64,000 bases of DNA from Mannheimia pernigra. Its GTDB lineage: Bacteria > Pseudomonadota > Gammaproteobacteria > Enterobacterales > Pasteurellaceae. The stretch lies in contig NZ_CP055305.1 of NCBI RefSeq assembly GCF_013377995.1, positions 496,001-560,000 on the forward strand, in the 5' to 3' direction. Both the position numbers and the translations under genes were made by a program. The notes under the pieces are model-generated. The model was given only the letters and a program-made list of their open reading frames with translations, was not told where the DNA came from and made no database searches. Of the stretch, positions 45,408 to 54,318 are shown one piece after another; position 1 is the stretch's first letter; every line of letters starts with the position of its first letter.

Positions 45408-45776
45408 ATGAATTCAACAACCGTCTTCATTATTTTTGCTATAGTAATGTGGCTTTTACAAATTTTATTCGGGGGGCTTCAAATCAAAGCATTTAATCAA
45501 GCCTTTATGGAAATTAGCCGGAAAGGAAAAGTAACTGTTGGGCGTAACAGTGGTCGCTTTAATCCAAAATCCATTATTGTGTTGGCATTTGATGAGCAGA
45601 AAAAAATTGTTGATAGCCTTTGTATGAAAGGATTCTCTGTTTTTGCTCGACCACAAAAATTAGATGATGTGATTGGCTTATCCATTGATGAAATTGTACC
45701 AGAAAAAATCTTTCCAACGGATAAACGCTCACAGTTTGCCTTAAAAGTAGCTATCTCTTCCGGATATAATGCTTAG
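45408..45776 (+). CDS. srlM: Glucitol operon activator protein
   Basis: 122-residue GutM family protein with one N-terminal membrane helix (TVFIIFAIVMWLLQILFGG) followed by a cytosolic domain (GKVTVGRNSGRFNPKSIIV). In E. coli GutM activates the gut operon. The ATG at 45408 has GGAGGAG four bases upstream and is preferred to a start four codons earlier. Confidence 0.88.
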   Translation: MNSTTVFIIFAIVMWLLQILFGGLQIKAFNQAFMEISRKGKVTVGRNSGRFNPKSIIVLAFDEQKKIVDSLCMKGFSVFARPQKLDDVIGLSIDEIVPEKIFPTDKRSQFALKVAISSGYNA

Positions 45777-45850
45777 GATCAAAAATAATATAATTTTTAT
45801 TTCATTTTGAATATTTTTTATTTGAAATGAGATAATATAGAGAGGAAAGA

Positions 45851-46498
45851 ATGAAGATAAGCAGTGTCATTTTTGATATGGATGGGGTAATGATTGATTC
45901 AGAACCCCAATGGGCGGAAGCCCAAATTGAAGTATTAGAAGCGTTAGGAATTAACATTACGGTTGAAGATTGTGAAAAATTCACAAGGGGTAAACGCATA
46001 GATGAACTTAGCGAAACTTGGATAAAAAAATTCAATTTAACGATTTCCAATGCCGAATTAAGTGAGGCTATTCTTACTTATGGTTGTAATGCGATACAAA
46101 AATCGGGCTATGCGTTAGCAGGATTATATGAATTATTGGATTTCTTACAGTCTAATAATATCAGACTTGCTGTGGCAACATCATCGCCACCGGTTATTAT
46201 CGAGGCGGTTTTTGATCGTTTAAAATTATGGGATTACTTCCCTATTCAATGTACCGCAATGGACGAAGATTACGGCAAGCCACACCCGGCTGTTTATCTG
46301 AGAGCAGTAAAGAAACTTGGTATTGAGAAACAAGAATGCATTGTTATTGAAGATAGTGTAACGGGCTTAATCGCAGCAAAAGCGGCAAATTTAACCACTT
46401 TTTTAGTTAATCCACATTATCAAAACGAAAAATTTTCGATTGCTGATGAAAGAATGTTTTCCCTTTTAGATGTAATCACAAAGTTAAAACAGTATTAG
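45851..46498 (+). CDS. HAD-superfamily hexitol/sugar phosphatase-like hydrolase
   Basis: 215-residue haloacid dehalogenase fold enzyme of the YniC/HxpB-like group. Motif I FDMDG with nucleophile Asp9 and Asp11; cap domain next; motif II VATSSPP; motif III Lys in GKPHP; motif IV IEDSVTG. E. coli HxpB removes phosphate from hexitol phosphates including sorbitol-6-P and mannitol-1-P. Placement between srlM and srlR suggests it limits toxic sorbitol-6-P build-up, which is inference. This gene is not part of the E. coli srl operon. Confidence 0.8.
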   Translation: MKISSVIFDMDGVMIDSEPQWAEAQIEVLEALGINITVEDCEKFTRGKRIDELSETWIKKFNLTISNAELSEAILTYGCNAIQKSGYALAGLYELLDFLQSNNIRLAVATSSPPVIIEAVFDRLKLWDYFPIQCTAMDEDYGKPHPAVYLRAVKKLGIEKQECIVIEDSVTGLIAAKAANLTTFLVNPHYQNEKFSIADERMFSLLDVITKLKQY

Positions 46499-46539
46499 CA
46501 TAGATTGAAATCTCCAATCGTTGCTAATTGGAGATAAAA

Positions 46540-47337
46540 ATGAAACCATTTGAAAGACGACAACAAATTTTAGCGTATTTAGCCAATCACGGTAGAACGG
46601 AAGTGGATGTGCTTGCAGCTTATTTTAAGCTAACAGGGGCAACTATTCGTAAAGATCTCACTGCTTTAGAAGATGATAATAAAGTGCTACGAACTTATGG
46701 TAGTGTTGTGTTAATTTCGGATGAAACCTTTGATAGAAAAGAAAAAATAGCAACTACAGATAAGGAAGATAAACCAATTTCACAAAAAACAGGGATTAAT
46801 CTTCAACAAAAACAACGTATTGGACAAAAAGCCGCAGAATTAATTAATGAAGGAAACTCTATTATTTTTGATGCGGGCAGTACAGTGCTTCAAATGATCC
46901 CCTATCTAAAACCATTTGATAATCTCTCTTTAATGACAAATAGTTTAACGATTTTTAATGAAATTTTAAAACTCAATAAATCGTATAACTTACTTATTTC
47001 CGGTGGCACATTTCGTGAAAAATCAGCATCATTTCACGGTTATTTTGCTGAATCAGCTTTTATTGGTTCAAATTTTGACATACTCTTTATCGGTACTGAT
47101 GGATTAGATTTAGATGTTGGATTAACGACTTTCAATGAAGTATATAAAGTCAGTTCTCTAATGTGCGATGCTGCAAATAAAATTGTCTTACTTGCGGACT
47201 CCAGTAAATTTGGACGTAAAAGCCCCAATATCGTTTGTGGTTTAGAGAAAATCCATACTATTATTACCGATGAAGGATTATCTCAAGAAATGAGAGAACA
47301 AATTAAATCGAAAGGAATTGAGTTGTTAGTTGTATAA
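46540..47337 (+). CDS. srlR: DeoR-family repressor of the sorbitol operon
   Basis: 265 residues. N-terminal DeoR helix-turn-helix (MKPFERRQQILAYLANHG, LTGATIRKDLTALE) and a sensor domain (IFDAGSTVLQMIP, LISGGTFREKS, GTDGLD, LADSSKFGR). In E. coli SrlR represses the operon unless sorbitol-6-P is present. The start at 46540 has GGAG seven bases upstream. gutQ follows after ten bases. Confidence 0.87.
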   Translation: MKPFERRQQILAYLANHGRTEVDVLAAYFKLTGATIRKDLTALEDDNKVLRTYGSVVLISDETFDRKEKIATTDKEDKPISQKTGINLQQKQRIGQKAAELINEGNSIIFDAGSTVLQMIPYLKPFDNLSLMTNSLTIFNEILKLNKSYNLLISGGTFREKSASFHGYFAESAFIGSNFDILFIGTDGLDLDVGLTTFNEVYKVSSLMCDAANKIVLLADSSKFGRKSPNIVCGLEKIHTIITDEGLSQEMREQIKSKGIELLVV

Positions 47338-47347
47338 GGGCACAAAA

Positions 47348-48283
47348 ATGAATCATCTAGACAGTGCAAAAGAAGCGTTGAGCCTTTATGCTCAGCAGAT
47401 TATTACGCTGAATCATCGCTTATCTGAAGAATTTAACGAAGCCGTGGAGATGATGCTGGCTTGTGAGGGGCGAGTGGTTGTAGGCGGAATTGGAAAATCG
47501 GGATTAGTCGGTAAAAAAATGGTGGCGACGTTTGCTTCTACAGGCACACCTAGCTTTTTTTTGCATCCGACAGAGGCATTCCACGGCGATTTAGGAATGT
47601 TAAAGCCTGTTGATGTTGTCATTTTGATTTCCAACAGCGGCGAAACCGATGATGTAAATAAATTGATTCCAAGCTTGAAAAGTTTTGGCAATAAAATTAT
47701 TGCGTTGACAGGCGATCCTTATTCCACGCTTGGGCGAAATGCAGATGTGATTTTAAATATTGGCGTGGAGCGTGAAGCCTGTTTGAATAATCTCGCACCA
47801 ACAAGCTCAACCTTAGTGACTATGGCATTGGGCGATGTGTTGGCAATCGCATTAATGAAAGCTCGTGATTTTCGCCCAGAAGATTTTGCACGCTTTCACC
47901 CAGGCGGAAGTTTAGGGCGTAGGCTGCTCAATCGGGTGCGAGATGTGATGGTACGAAAAGTACCCATAGTTGATCTGAAAAGTACTTTTACTGAATGCCT
48001 TTCTGTGATGAACGAAGGGAGAATGGGCGTTGCGGTAATTATGCAAGGTGAGAAACTAGAAGGGATTATTACCGATGGCGATATTCGCCGAACGCTAGCA
48101 AAATTTGGGGCAGAGAGCCTGAATAAAACGGCAGAAGAGATTATGACTCGCCATCCGAAAACGATTAATGATTCGGTATTCTTAGCTAAAGCAGAAGATT
48201 TAATGAAAGCACTAAGAATTCACTCTCTCATCGCCGTGGATGATGATGGAAAAGTGACAGGCTTGATCGAGTTTTCGAGTTGA
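47348..48283 (+). CDS. gutQ: Arabinose-5-phosphate isomerase, GutQ type
   Basis: 311 residues. N-terminal SIS domain (about 30-170; GIGKSGLVGKKMVATFASTGTP, ISNSGETDD) and two C-terminal CBS domains (VPIVDLKSTFTECLSVM, THPKTINDSVFLAKAEDLM-like). Interconverts ribulose-5-P and arabinose-5-P; the product starts KDO synthesis. The start at 47348 (MNHLDSAK) is chosen. It is the last gene of the srl operon as in E. coli. Confidence 0.93.
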   Translation: MNHLDSAKEALSLYAQQIITLNHRLSEEFNEAVEMMLACEGRVVVGGIGKSGLVGKKMVATFASTGTPSFFLHPTEAFHGDLGMLKPVDVVILISNSGETDDVNKLIPSLKSFGNKIIALTGDPYSTLGRNADVILNIGVEREACLNNLAPTSSTLVTMALGDVLAIALMKARDFRPEDFARFHPGGSLGRRLLNRVRDVMVRKVPIVDLKSTFTECLSVMNEGRMGVAVIMQGEKLEGIITDGDIRRTLAKFGAESLNKTAEEIMTRHPKTINDSVFLAKAEDLMKALRIHSLIAVDDDGKVTGLIEFSS

Positions 48284-48327
48284 TTAATGTTATCTTATGC
48301 TAGCCTCTTTACTGTAAAAAATAAAAA

Positions 48328-48343
48328 TGTGATCTAGATCACA
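48328..48343 (+). promoter_or_regulatory. CRP-binding site 1 of mtlADR
   Basis: TGTGA-TCTAGA-TCACA, exact consensus half-sites, 138 bases upstream of mtlA. Confidence 0.85.
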
Positions 48344-48370
48344 TTTTAAAATTAGGCACAGAAAAATTAA

Positions 48371-48386
48371 TGTGATCTACTTCACA
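48371..48386 (+). promoter_or_regulatory. CRP-binding site 2 of mtlADR
   Basis: TGTGA-TCTACT-TCACA, exact half-sites, 43 bases after site 1 (four helical turns). Multiple CRP sites are also known for the E. coli mtl promoter. Confidence 0.85.
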
Positions 48387-48480
48387 TTTTTAAGAGAAAT
48401 ATTTTTGTAACTTTTGAAAAGGGTGCTATTTTGCACACGATTTATTCAATCCTAATTTTCTCTCCTTTTTCGAGGTTTTT

Positions 48481-50355
48481 ATGTCTAATTTAAAAGTGAA
48501 AGTTCAAGGTTTTGGACGTTTTCTCTCTAATATGGTGATGCCAAACATTGGTGCATTTATCGCTTGGGGTTTCATCACGGCGTTGTTTATTCCAACAGGT
48601 TGGTTGCCAAACGAAAGTTTCGCTAAGCTAGTTGGCCCGATGATTACTTATTTACTTCCACTGTTAATTGGTTATAGCGGAGGTAAATTAGTGGGTGGAG
48701 AACGTGGTGCGGTAGTGGGTGCAATTACTACTATGGGCATTATTGTCGGTTCTGAAATCCCTATGTTTTTAGGGGCGATGATTGTGGGGCCTCTTGGTGG
48801 CTGGGCAATTAAAACGTTTGATAAAGCGATTGAAGGCAAAGTAAAAAGCGGTTTTGAGATGTTGGTAAATAACTTCTCGGTTGGTATCATCGGTATGATT
48901 TTAGCGATGTTATCCTTTGCGTTTATCGGTGGTATTGTCACTCAAATTTCTGCTCTATTAGGTGCTGGTGTAGGGGCATTAGTTGAAGCAGGTTTGTTAC
49001 CATTAACTTCTATTATTGTTGAACCAGCCAAAATTTTATTCTTAAATAATGCCATCAATCACGGTGTATTTACACCACTTGGCACAGCTCAAGCACAAGA
49101 AGTAGGTAAATCTATCCTATTTTTAATTGAAGCAAATCCAGGCCCAGGCTTTGGTATTTTACTTGCTTATATGTTCTTCGGTCGTGGTACAGCAAAACAA
49201 ACTGCAGGTAGTGCGTCGATTATCCATTTCTTAGGCGGTATTCACGAAATTTACTTCCCTTATGTGTTAATGAGCCCACGTTTAATCATTGCCGTTATTG
49301 CAGGGGGTGCAACAGGTATTTTAACTAACTCATTATTAGGTGGAGGCTTAATTGCCCCAGCATCGCCGGGTTCAATCTTTGCCATCTTAGCAATGACAGC
49401 ACCAGGAGCACACTTTGCGGTAATTGCTTCTGTAGTGCTTTCTTGTGCGGTAACCTTCGCAATTGCCTCCGTTTTACTCAAAACACAAAAAAATGAGGCG
49501 TCATTAGAAAATGCCCAAGCACAAACTCACGCAATGAAAGCGGAAAGTAAAGGCGTTGCGGTTGCGGCTGTAGATGGTAATATCCGTAAAATCTACGTAG
49601 CTTGCGACGCAGGTATGGGCTCAAGTGCGATGGGGGCAAGTCTGTTGCGTAAAAAGGTGCAAGCAGCAGGCTTAAATATTGAGGTGCAGAACTTAGCGAT
49701 TAACGATTTACCGCCAGATGCACAATTAATTATTACCCATAAAGACTTAACGCCTCGTGCTCAACAACGTGTGAGCTCAGCTCAGCATTTATCCTTAACC
49801 AATTTCTTAGATGGTGCATTCTATGATAGTTTAGTGGCAAAATTAGGCAATCAACCCGCTCTACAAGCGGTTCAAAATGCACAAAATTTTGCAAATCCAG
49901 TTGTTGAAGGCCGACAAGAGGAAGGCTTAAAACTTCAAGCATCGCAAGTATTCTTAGGTTTAACGGCAAGCAGCAAAGAAGAGGCAATCCGCTTTGCGGG
50001 GGAGCAATTAGTCAACGCAGGATTTGTGCAACCAAGTTATGTTGAGGCAATGTTTGCCCGTGAAGAGTTAGTTTCTACTTACTTAGGCGAAGGCTTAGCG
50101 GTTCCGCACGGTACAGCTGATGCGAAAGATAGCGTACTCAAAACAGGCATTGTGTTTTGCCAATACCCGAATGGCGTTCGCTTTACTGATGAAGAAGACG
50201 GTGTGGCAAAATTAGTGGTAGGAATTGCGGCAAAAGGTAACGATCATATTCAGATTTTAAGTGCGATTACCAATGCTTTAGATGACGAAAAAGCAATGCA
50301 AACATTAACCCAAACTCATGATGTGGAAAAAGTGTTAGCATTATTGGCTAAATAA
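48481..50355 (+). CDS. mtlA: Mannitol PTS permease IICBA
   Basis: 624 residues in three joined domains: membrane IIC (about 1-335; mannitol-binding GGIHEIYFPYVLM), IIB with phospho-Cys375 (YVACDAGMGSSAMG), and IIA with phospho-His543 (AVPHGTADAKD). These positions parallel E. coli Cys384 and His554. It imports mannitol as mannitol-1-P. First gene of mtlADR, with two CRP sites upstream. Confidence 0.98.
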   Translation: MSNLKVKVQGFGRFLSNMVMPNIGAFIAWGFITALFIPTGWLPNESFAKLVGPMITYLLPLLIGYSGGKLVGGERGAVVGAITTMGIIVGSEIPMFLGAMIVGPLGGWAIKTFDKAIEGKVKSGFEMLVNNFSVGIIGMILAMLSFAFIGGIVTQISALLGAGVGALVEAGLLPLTSIIVEPAKILFLNNAINHGVFTPLGTAQAQEVGKSILFLIEANPGPGFGILLAYMFFGRGTAKQTAGSASIIHFLGGIHEIYFPYVLMSPRLIIAVIAGGATGILTNSLLGGGLIAPASPGSIFAILAMTAPGAHFAVIASVVLSCAVTFAIASVLLKTQKNEASLENAQAQTHAMKAESKGVAVAAVDGNIRKIYVACDAGMGSSAMGASLLRKKVQAAGLNIEVQNLAINDLPPDAQLIITHKDLTPRAQQRVSSAQHLSLTNFLDGAFYDSLVAKLGNQPALQAVQNAQNFANPVVEGRQEEGLKLQASQVFLGLTASSKEEAIRFAGEQLVNAGFVQPSYVEAMFAREELVSTYLGEGLAVPHGTADAKDSVLKTGIVFCQYPNGVRFTDEEDGVAKLVVGIAAKGNDHIQILSAITNALDDEKAMQTLTQTHDVEKVLALLAK

Positions 50356-50361
50356 TATTAT

Positions 50362-50385
50362 GGGGCGACTTTCGCCCCTTTGTCT
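50362..50385 (+). terminator. Intercistronic hairpin mtlA-mtlD
   Basis: GGGGCGA (50362-50368) pairs with TCGCCCC (50372-50378), followed by a T-rich run broken by GTC. Probably a partial terminator or mRNA-stabilising stem within the operon. Confidence 0.55.
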
Positions 50386-50409
50386 TTATATTAATTTTTC
50401 GGAGAACAA

Positions 50410-51552
50410 ATGATGAACGCACTCCATTTCGGTGCAGGCAATATTGGGCGTGGCTTTATCGGCAAATTATTAGCAGATAGCGGTGTATTCGTCACTTTTG
50501 CTGATATTAACCAAATGCAAATTGATCAAATAAATGAAAACAAACAATACGGTGTGAAAATTGTTGGTGAGGCAAGCCGTGTTGAAATGGTTAAAAATAT
50601 CGCTGCAATCAATTCTAAAGATGAAGCGGCAGTGATTGAGCAAGTAAAAAAAGTTGATTTAATTACTACTGCGGTTGGCCCGAACGTATTAGGCTTTATT
50701 GCGCCACTTTTTGCTAAAGCGTTAGTGGCTCGTGTAGAAAGTGGAAATACTCAGCCATTAAATATTATTGCCTGTGAAAATATGGTACGTGGTACCACTT
50801 TCTTTAAAAACAAAATTTTTGAAAACTTAACTGCCGAACAACAAGCTGAAATTGAAAAAATAGTTGGCTTTGTTGATTCTGCCGTAGATAGAATTGTGCC
50901 ACCAGCAGAATTAAATGAACAAGATCCGCTAGAGGTAACCGTTGAAGAATTTAGTGAATGGATTGTGGATAAAACGCAATTTAAAGGCACCATTCCAGAT
51001 ATTAAAGGAATGGAATTAACCGATAACCTAATGGCGTTTGTTGAACGTAAATTATTTACGCTTAACACTGGGCATTTAATTTGTGCCTACTTAGGTAAAC
51101 AAGCGGGCGTAAAATGGATTAAAGAAGCGATTGCTATTGATGATATAAAAGCGGCAGTAAGGGCGACAATGGAAGAAAGCGGTGCGGTATTAATTAAACG
51201 CTACGGCTTTGATGAGCAAGCGCACAATGCGTATATTGAGAAAATTTTGAAACGCTTTGCAAACCCCTATCTAGACGATAATGTAAATCGGGTTGGTCGC
51301 GAGCCCATTCGTAAACTCAGCCCAAGTGATCGTTTAACCAAACCACTTTTAGGCACGTTGGAGTACGGCTTACCGCACACTCATTTAGTTAATGGCGTGG
51401 TAATGGCATTGCAATATCGTAATGAGGAAGATCCACAAGCGGTCGAATTAGCAGAATTTCTTGCAAATCACAGTGTGGAGGATGCAGTTGAAAAATATAC
51501 AGGCTTAACGGATCAAGCTGTTATTGATAAAGTGGTCGGGTTATATCAATAA
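50410..51552 (+). CDS. mtlD: Mannitol-1-phosphate 5-dehydrogenase
   Basis: 380-residue NAD-dependent polyol dehydrogenase that makes fructose-6-phosphate. N-terminal Rossmann motif HFGAGNIGRGFIG (residues 6-18) and the later ACENMVRGT and KLFTLNTGHLICAYLG segments. The first or second Met (50410 or 50413) could be the start; GGAG is 5-8 bases upstream. Confidence 0.97.
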   Translation: MMNALHFGAGNIGRGFIGKLLADSGVFVTFADINQMQIDQINENKQYGVKIVGEASRVEMVKNIAAINSKDEAAVIEQVKKVDLITTAVGPNVLGFIAPLFAKALVARVESGNTQPLNIIACENMVRGTTFFKNKIFENLTAEQQAEIEKIVGFVDSAVDRIVPPAELNEQDPLEVTVEEFSEWIVDKTQFKGTIPDIKGMELTDNLMAFVERKLFTLNTGHLICAYLGKQAGVKWIKEAIAIDDIKAAVRATMEESGAVLIKRYGFDEQAHNAYIEKILKRFANPYLDDNVNRVGREPIRKLSPSDRLTKPLLGTLEYGLPHTHLVNGVVMALQYRNEEDPQAVELAEFLANHSVEDAVEKYTGLTDQAVIDKVVGLYQ

Positions 51553-51561
51553 GCTTGGTAA

Positions 51562-52080
51562 ATGATTGTGGACTGCATAGATAAACTGAGTGAGGAAGCC
51601 ACCTTAAAAGGCTTCCTCACCACGGCCAATCAACTGTTTGCGAATTCGGTAGCACAGTTGATTGAGCGAGTGTTTCGTAAAACGGATTTTGCATTAAAAT
51701 CGGTTGTGGACTCTTTGTTTGAACATCAAGGTCCACTTGCCGATCTTTCAGTTCGTTTAAAAGTCCTGCTTGGCTTAGGTGTGATTTCCCCTAAAGTATT
51801 TGAAGATATTTCGCTTTTTCTTGAAGTGAAATCCCATTTAAGCGAAGAGGAAGACGATTTTCCTTTCTCCCACCCTGCGGTCGTGCAATTTGCCAAAGAT
51901 TTAAATCACATTGATTTTTTGCCTATCAACCAATTGCTGAACGTAAAGGCGAAAAACGGCAATAAAGATTCAATGTTATTTCAAATGCAGCAAATGCGAC
52001 TAGAAAAAATGGTACGCTCTAGCTTGATTTTAGCCATTACCGAAATTGATGAGCAGCTTAATGTTGAAAGTCCGCTATAA
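51562..52080 (+). CDS. mtlR: Mannitol operon repressor
   Basis: 172-residue all-helical MtlR family protein (FANSVAQLIERVFRKTDFAL, LADLSVRLKVLLGLGVIS). In E. coli it represses mtlADR without a classical helix-turn-helix. Follows mtlD by nine bases. A weak hairpin (AAGTGA/TCACTT) sits right after the stop. Confidence 0.9.
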   Translation: MIVDCIDKLSEEATLKGFLTTANQLFANSVAQLIERVFRKTDFALKSVVDSLFEHQGPLADLSVRLKVLLGLGVISPKVFEDISLFLEVKSHLSEEEDDFPFSHPAVVQFAKDLNHIDFLPINQLLNVKAKNGNKDSMLFQMQQMRLEKMVRSSLILAITEIDEQLNVESPL

Positions 52081-52179
52081 AGTGAGTTTTCACTTATTTT
52101 CCCTCTTTTTGATCTTCTCGACTTTTTTCTTTTTCTAAAGCGGTGTAATCTATCTCTAACTATTTTGGAGGATATGATT

Positions 52180-54045
52180 ATGCAATCACTTCTTGTTTTT
52201 GTACCTGATTTTTTACAGCAACCACTCCTTTGGGTAATGCTTTTACTGGTTTTTGCCATTTGGCAATTTATCCAAAACAAGCTACGTATGGATATTGTTG
52301 CCTTAATTGTAATGCTCTTTTTTAGCTTGACAGGCATTTTGTCGGTGAAAGAAGTGCTGGCAGGATTAAGCGATCCAAATGTCGTGTTGATTGCTCTGCT
52401 TTTTATTGTGGGAGAAGGCCTAGTACGAACAGGTGTCGCAAACCAAGTGAGTGATTGGCTGATGCGAGTTTCAGGTGCAAGTGAAACTAAAGTATTAGTA
52501 TTGTTAATGTTTTCTATTGCTTTACTTGGATCTTTTATGAGTTCTACTGGCATTGTGGCAATTTTTATTCCTGTTGTGCTAGCTATTTGTGCTGGAATGG
52601 GCATTTCTCCTCGCCGTTTAATGATGCCACTAAGTGTTGCAGGATTAATTAGTGGAATGATGACTTTAATTGCCACGCCTCCAAACTTAGTTGCTCATTC
52701 TGAATTAGTTAAATTAGGCTTTAATGGTTTTGGGTTTTTCAGCTTCACGCCAATTGGCTTAATGATTTTAGTATTAGGTATTGGCTATATGTTGGTTGCT
52801 CGCCGTTGGCTAGATAATGGCGAGCAGCGTGAAGAGTTAAGTACAGCTAAACACTTTTCTATGTCTCATTTAATTGATGAATATCAATTAAGAGGTAGGG
52901 CAAAAATGCTATTAGTAGAACCTGACTCAATTTGTGTTGGTAAAACTATTGGGCAATTGGATTTACGCATTGGATATGGTTTGAATATTATTGCCATTCA
53001 ACGCAATAAACATTTCAGAAAAATCACGATTAATGCCTCTGTGAATGAAATATTCCAACCCAAAGATATTTTACTGCTTGATACCGCTTTAGAGGACGAA
53101 GCCTATCAGCAACGTTATGAAGCGCTCAGACTCCGCCCCATTGAATTAAAAGGCGAATTTTTCTCTACACACTATCGCTCGGTAGGAATGGCGGAAATCT
53201 CAGTAATGCCTGAGGCAGAATGTATTGGTAAAACAATTCGAGAGTTAAAGTTTCGTTCAAGATACCATTTAAGCATTGTAGGTTTAAAACGTGGTGATGA
53301 AATCATACAAGAAACATTGCTTGATACACCATTAAAATTTGGCGATGTGTTATTAGTCATGGGCGTTTGGCAACAAATCCACCGAATGGACGATGATCAT
53401 CGTGATTTCTTCTTATTACGAGCTCCTGCGGAAAGCAAAAATGCACCGCCTGCGTTAAGCCAAGCCCCTCACGCATTATTTTCTGTGCTAACAATGGTGA
53501 TATTAATGATTACAGGCGTTGTGCCGAATGTAATGGCAGCATTGATTGCTTGTTTAATGTTAGGAAAATTTCGCTGTGTAGATGTAAAAAGTGCCTATGA
53601 TTCCATTCATATGCCAAGCATTATTTTAATTGTGGGTATGATGCCATTTTCTATCGCACTGCAAAAAACGGGTGGGGTAGATTTAACCGTTCGCCTTTTG
53701 CTTGATGTGATGCACGGCTCAGATGTGCATTTTATTCTCATCGCCTTATTTGTGTTTACGGCTATTATTAGTGCCTTTATTTCCAACACGGCAACCGCTA
53801 TTTTAGTGATGCCAATTGCGATCGCAATTGCACAACAACTCGGCTATTCACCTGCTCCATTTGCGATGACGGTTGCTGTTTCAGCCTCTGCTGCTTTTAT
53901 GACACCAGTATCCTCGCCAGTAAACACAATGGTACTTGCCCCAGCAGGTTATAAATTTATTGATTTTGTTAAAGTGGGCGTGCCGTTTACGGTATTAGTG
54001 ATGTTGGTTTCGGTATTTGTGATTCCTATTCTTTTCCCAGTTTAA
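52180..54045 (+). CDS. SLC13/ArsB-type permease with internal TrkA-C domains
   Basis: 621-residue inner-membrane protein. Two halves of about five to six helices each carry the paired family motifs (SSTGIVAIFIPVVLAICAG, LIATPPNLVAH; and SNTATAILVMPIAIAIA, FMTPVSSPVNTMVLAPAGY). Between them (about 220-420) lie two TrkA-C (RCK_C) domains, which in relatives sense ligands. Family substrates are sulfate or dicarboxylates; none can be assigned here. The ATG at 52180 has GGAGG eight bases upstream. It follows mtlR but probably has its own promoter. Confidence 0.88.
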   Translation: MQSLLVFVPDFLQQPLLWVMLLLVFAIWQFIQNKLRMDIVALIVMLFFSLTGILSVKEVLAGLSDPNVVLIALLFIVGEGLVRTGVANQVSDWLMRVSGASETKVLVLLMFSIALLGSFMSSTGIVAIFIPVVLAICAGMGISPRRLMMPLSVAGLISGMMTLIATPPNLVAHSELVKLGFNGFGFFSFTPIGLMILVLGIGYMLVARRWLDNGEQREELSTAKHFSMSHLIDEYQLRGRAKMLLVEPDSICVGKTIGQLDLRIGYGLNIIAIQRNKHFRKITINASVNEIFQPKDILLLDTALEDEAYQQRYEALRLRPIELKGEFFSTHYRSVGMAEISVMPEAECIGKTIRELKFRSRYHLSIVGLKRGDEIIQETLLDTPLKFGDVLLVMGVWQQIHRMDDDHRDFFLLRAPAESKNAPPALSQAPHALFSVLTMVILMITGVVPNVMAALIACLMLGKFRCVDVKSAYDSIHMPSIILIVGMMPFSIALQKTGGVDLTVRLLLDVMHGSDVHFILIALFVFTAIISAFISNTATAILVMPIAIAIAQQLGYSPAPFAMTVAVSASAAFMTPVSSPVNTMVLAPAGYKFIDFVKVGVPFTVLVMLVSVFVIPILFPV

Positions 54046-54057
54046 ATTTCATTAGAT

Positions 54058-54152
54058 ACAAGCGGTCATATTTGGGTAAATTTTTACGAAAATTATTCAC
54101 AATCCTTTGGCAAATCCAATGTGCAAAAACAATGCTTTTTATGACCGCTTGT
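54058..54152. repeat. Inverted pair of DNA uptake signals
   Basis: ACAAGCGGTC (54058-54067) and GACCGCTTGT (54143-54152), 75 bases apart, after the SLC13 permease gene. Confidence 0.75.
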
Positions 54153-54167
54153 TTACCTTATTAAAAG

Positions 54168-54183
54168 TGTGATCTACCTCTCA
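54168..54183 (+). promoter_or_regulatory. CRP-like site of the yiaKLMNO operon
   Basis: TGTGA-TCTACC-TCTCA, one mismatch from consensus half-sites, 151 bases upstream of yiaK. Confidence 0.6.
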
Positions 54184-54271
54184 AATTTACAAAAATATTT
54201 ATAACTTGTTGATTTAAAATGATTTTTATATTTTCAGTTTGATTGACTTTAAACTTCCTTAGGAGTACCTT

Positions 54272-54295
54272 ATGAAACGTGATTTTACTATTTGA
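54272..54295 (+). other. Seven-codon open frame, possible leader peptide
   Basis: ATG with a strong TTAGGAG site seven bases upstream encodes MKRDFTI then TGA, ending 23 bases before the yiaK start. It could be a leader peptide or the stub of a deleted gene. No attenuator hairpin is evident. Confidence 0.4.
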
Positions 54296-54318
54296 AATTT
54301 TAATTTGAGGTATTCCAA

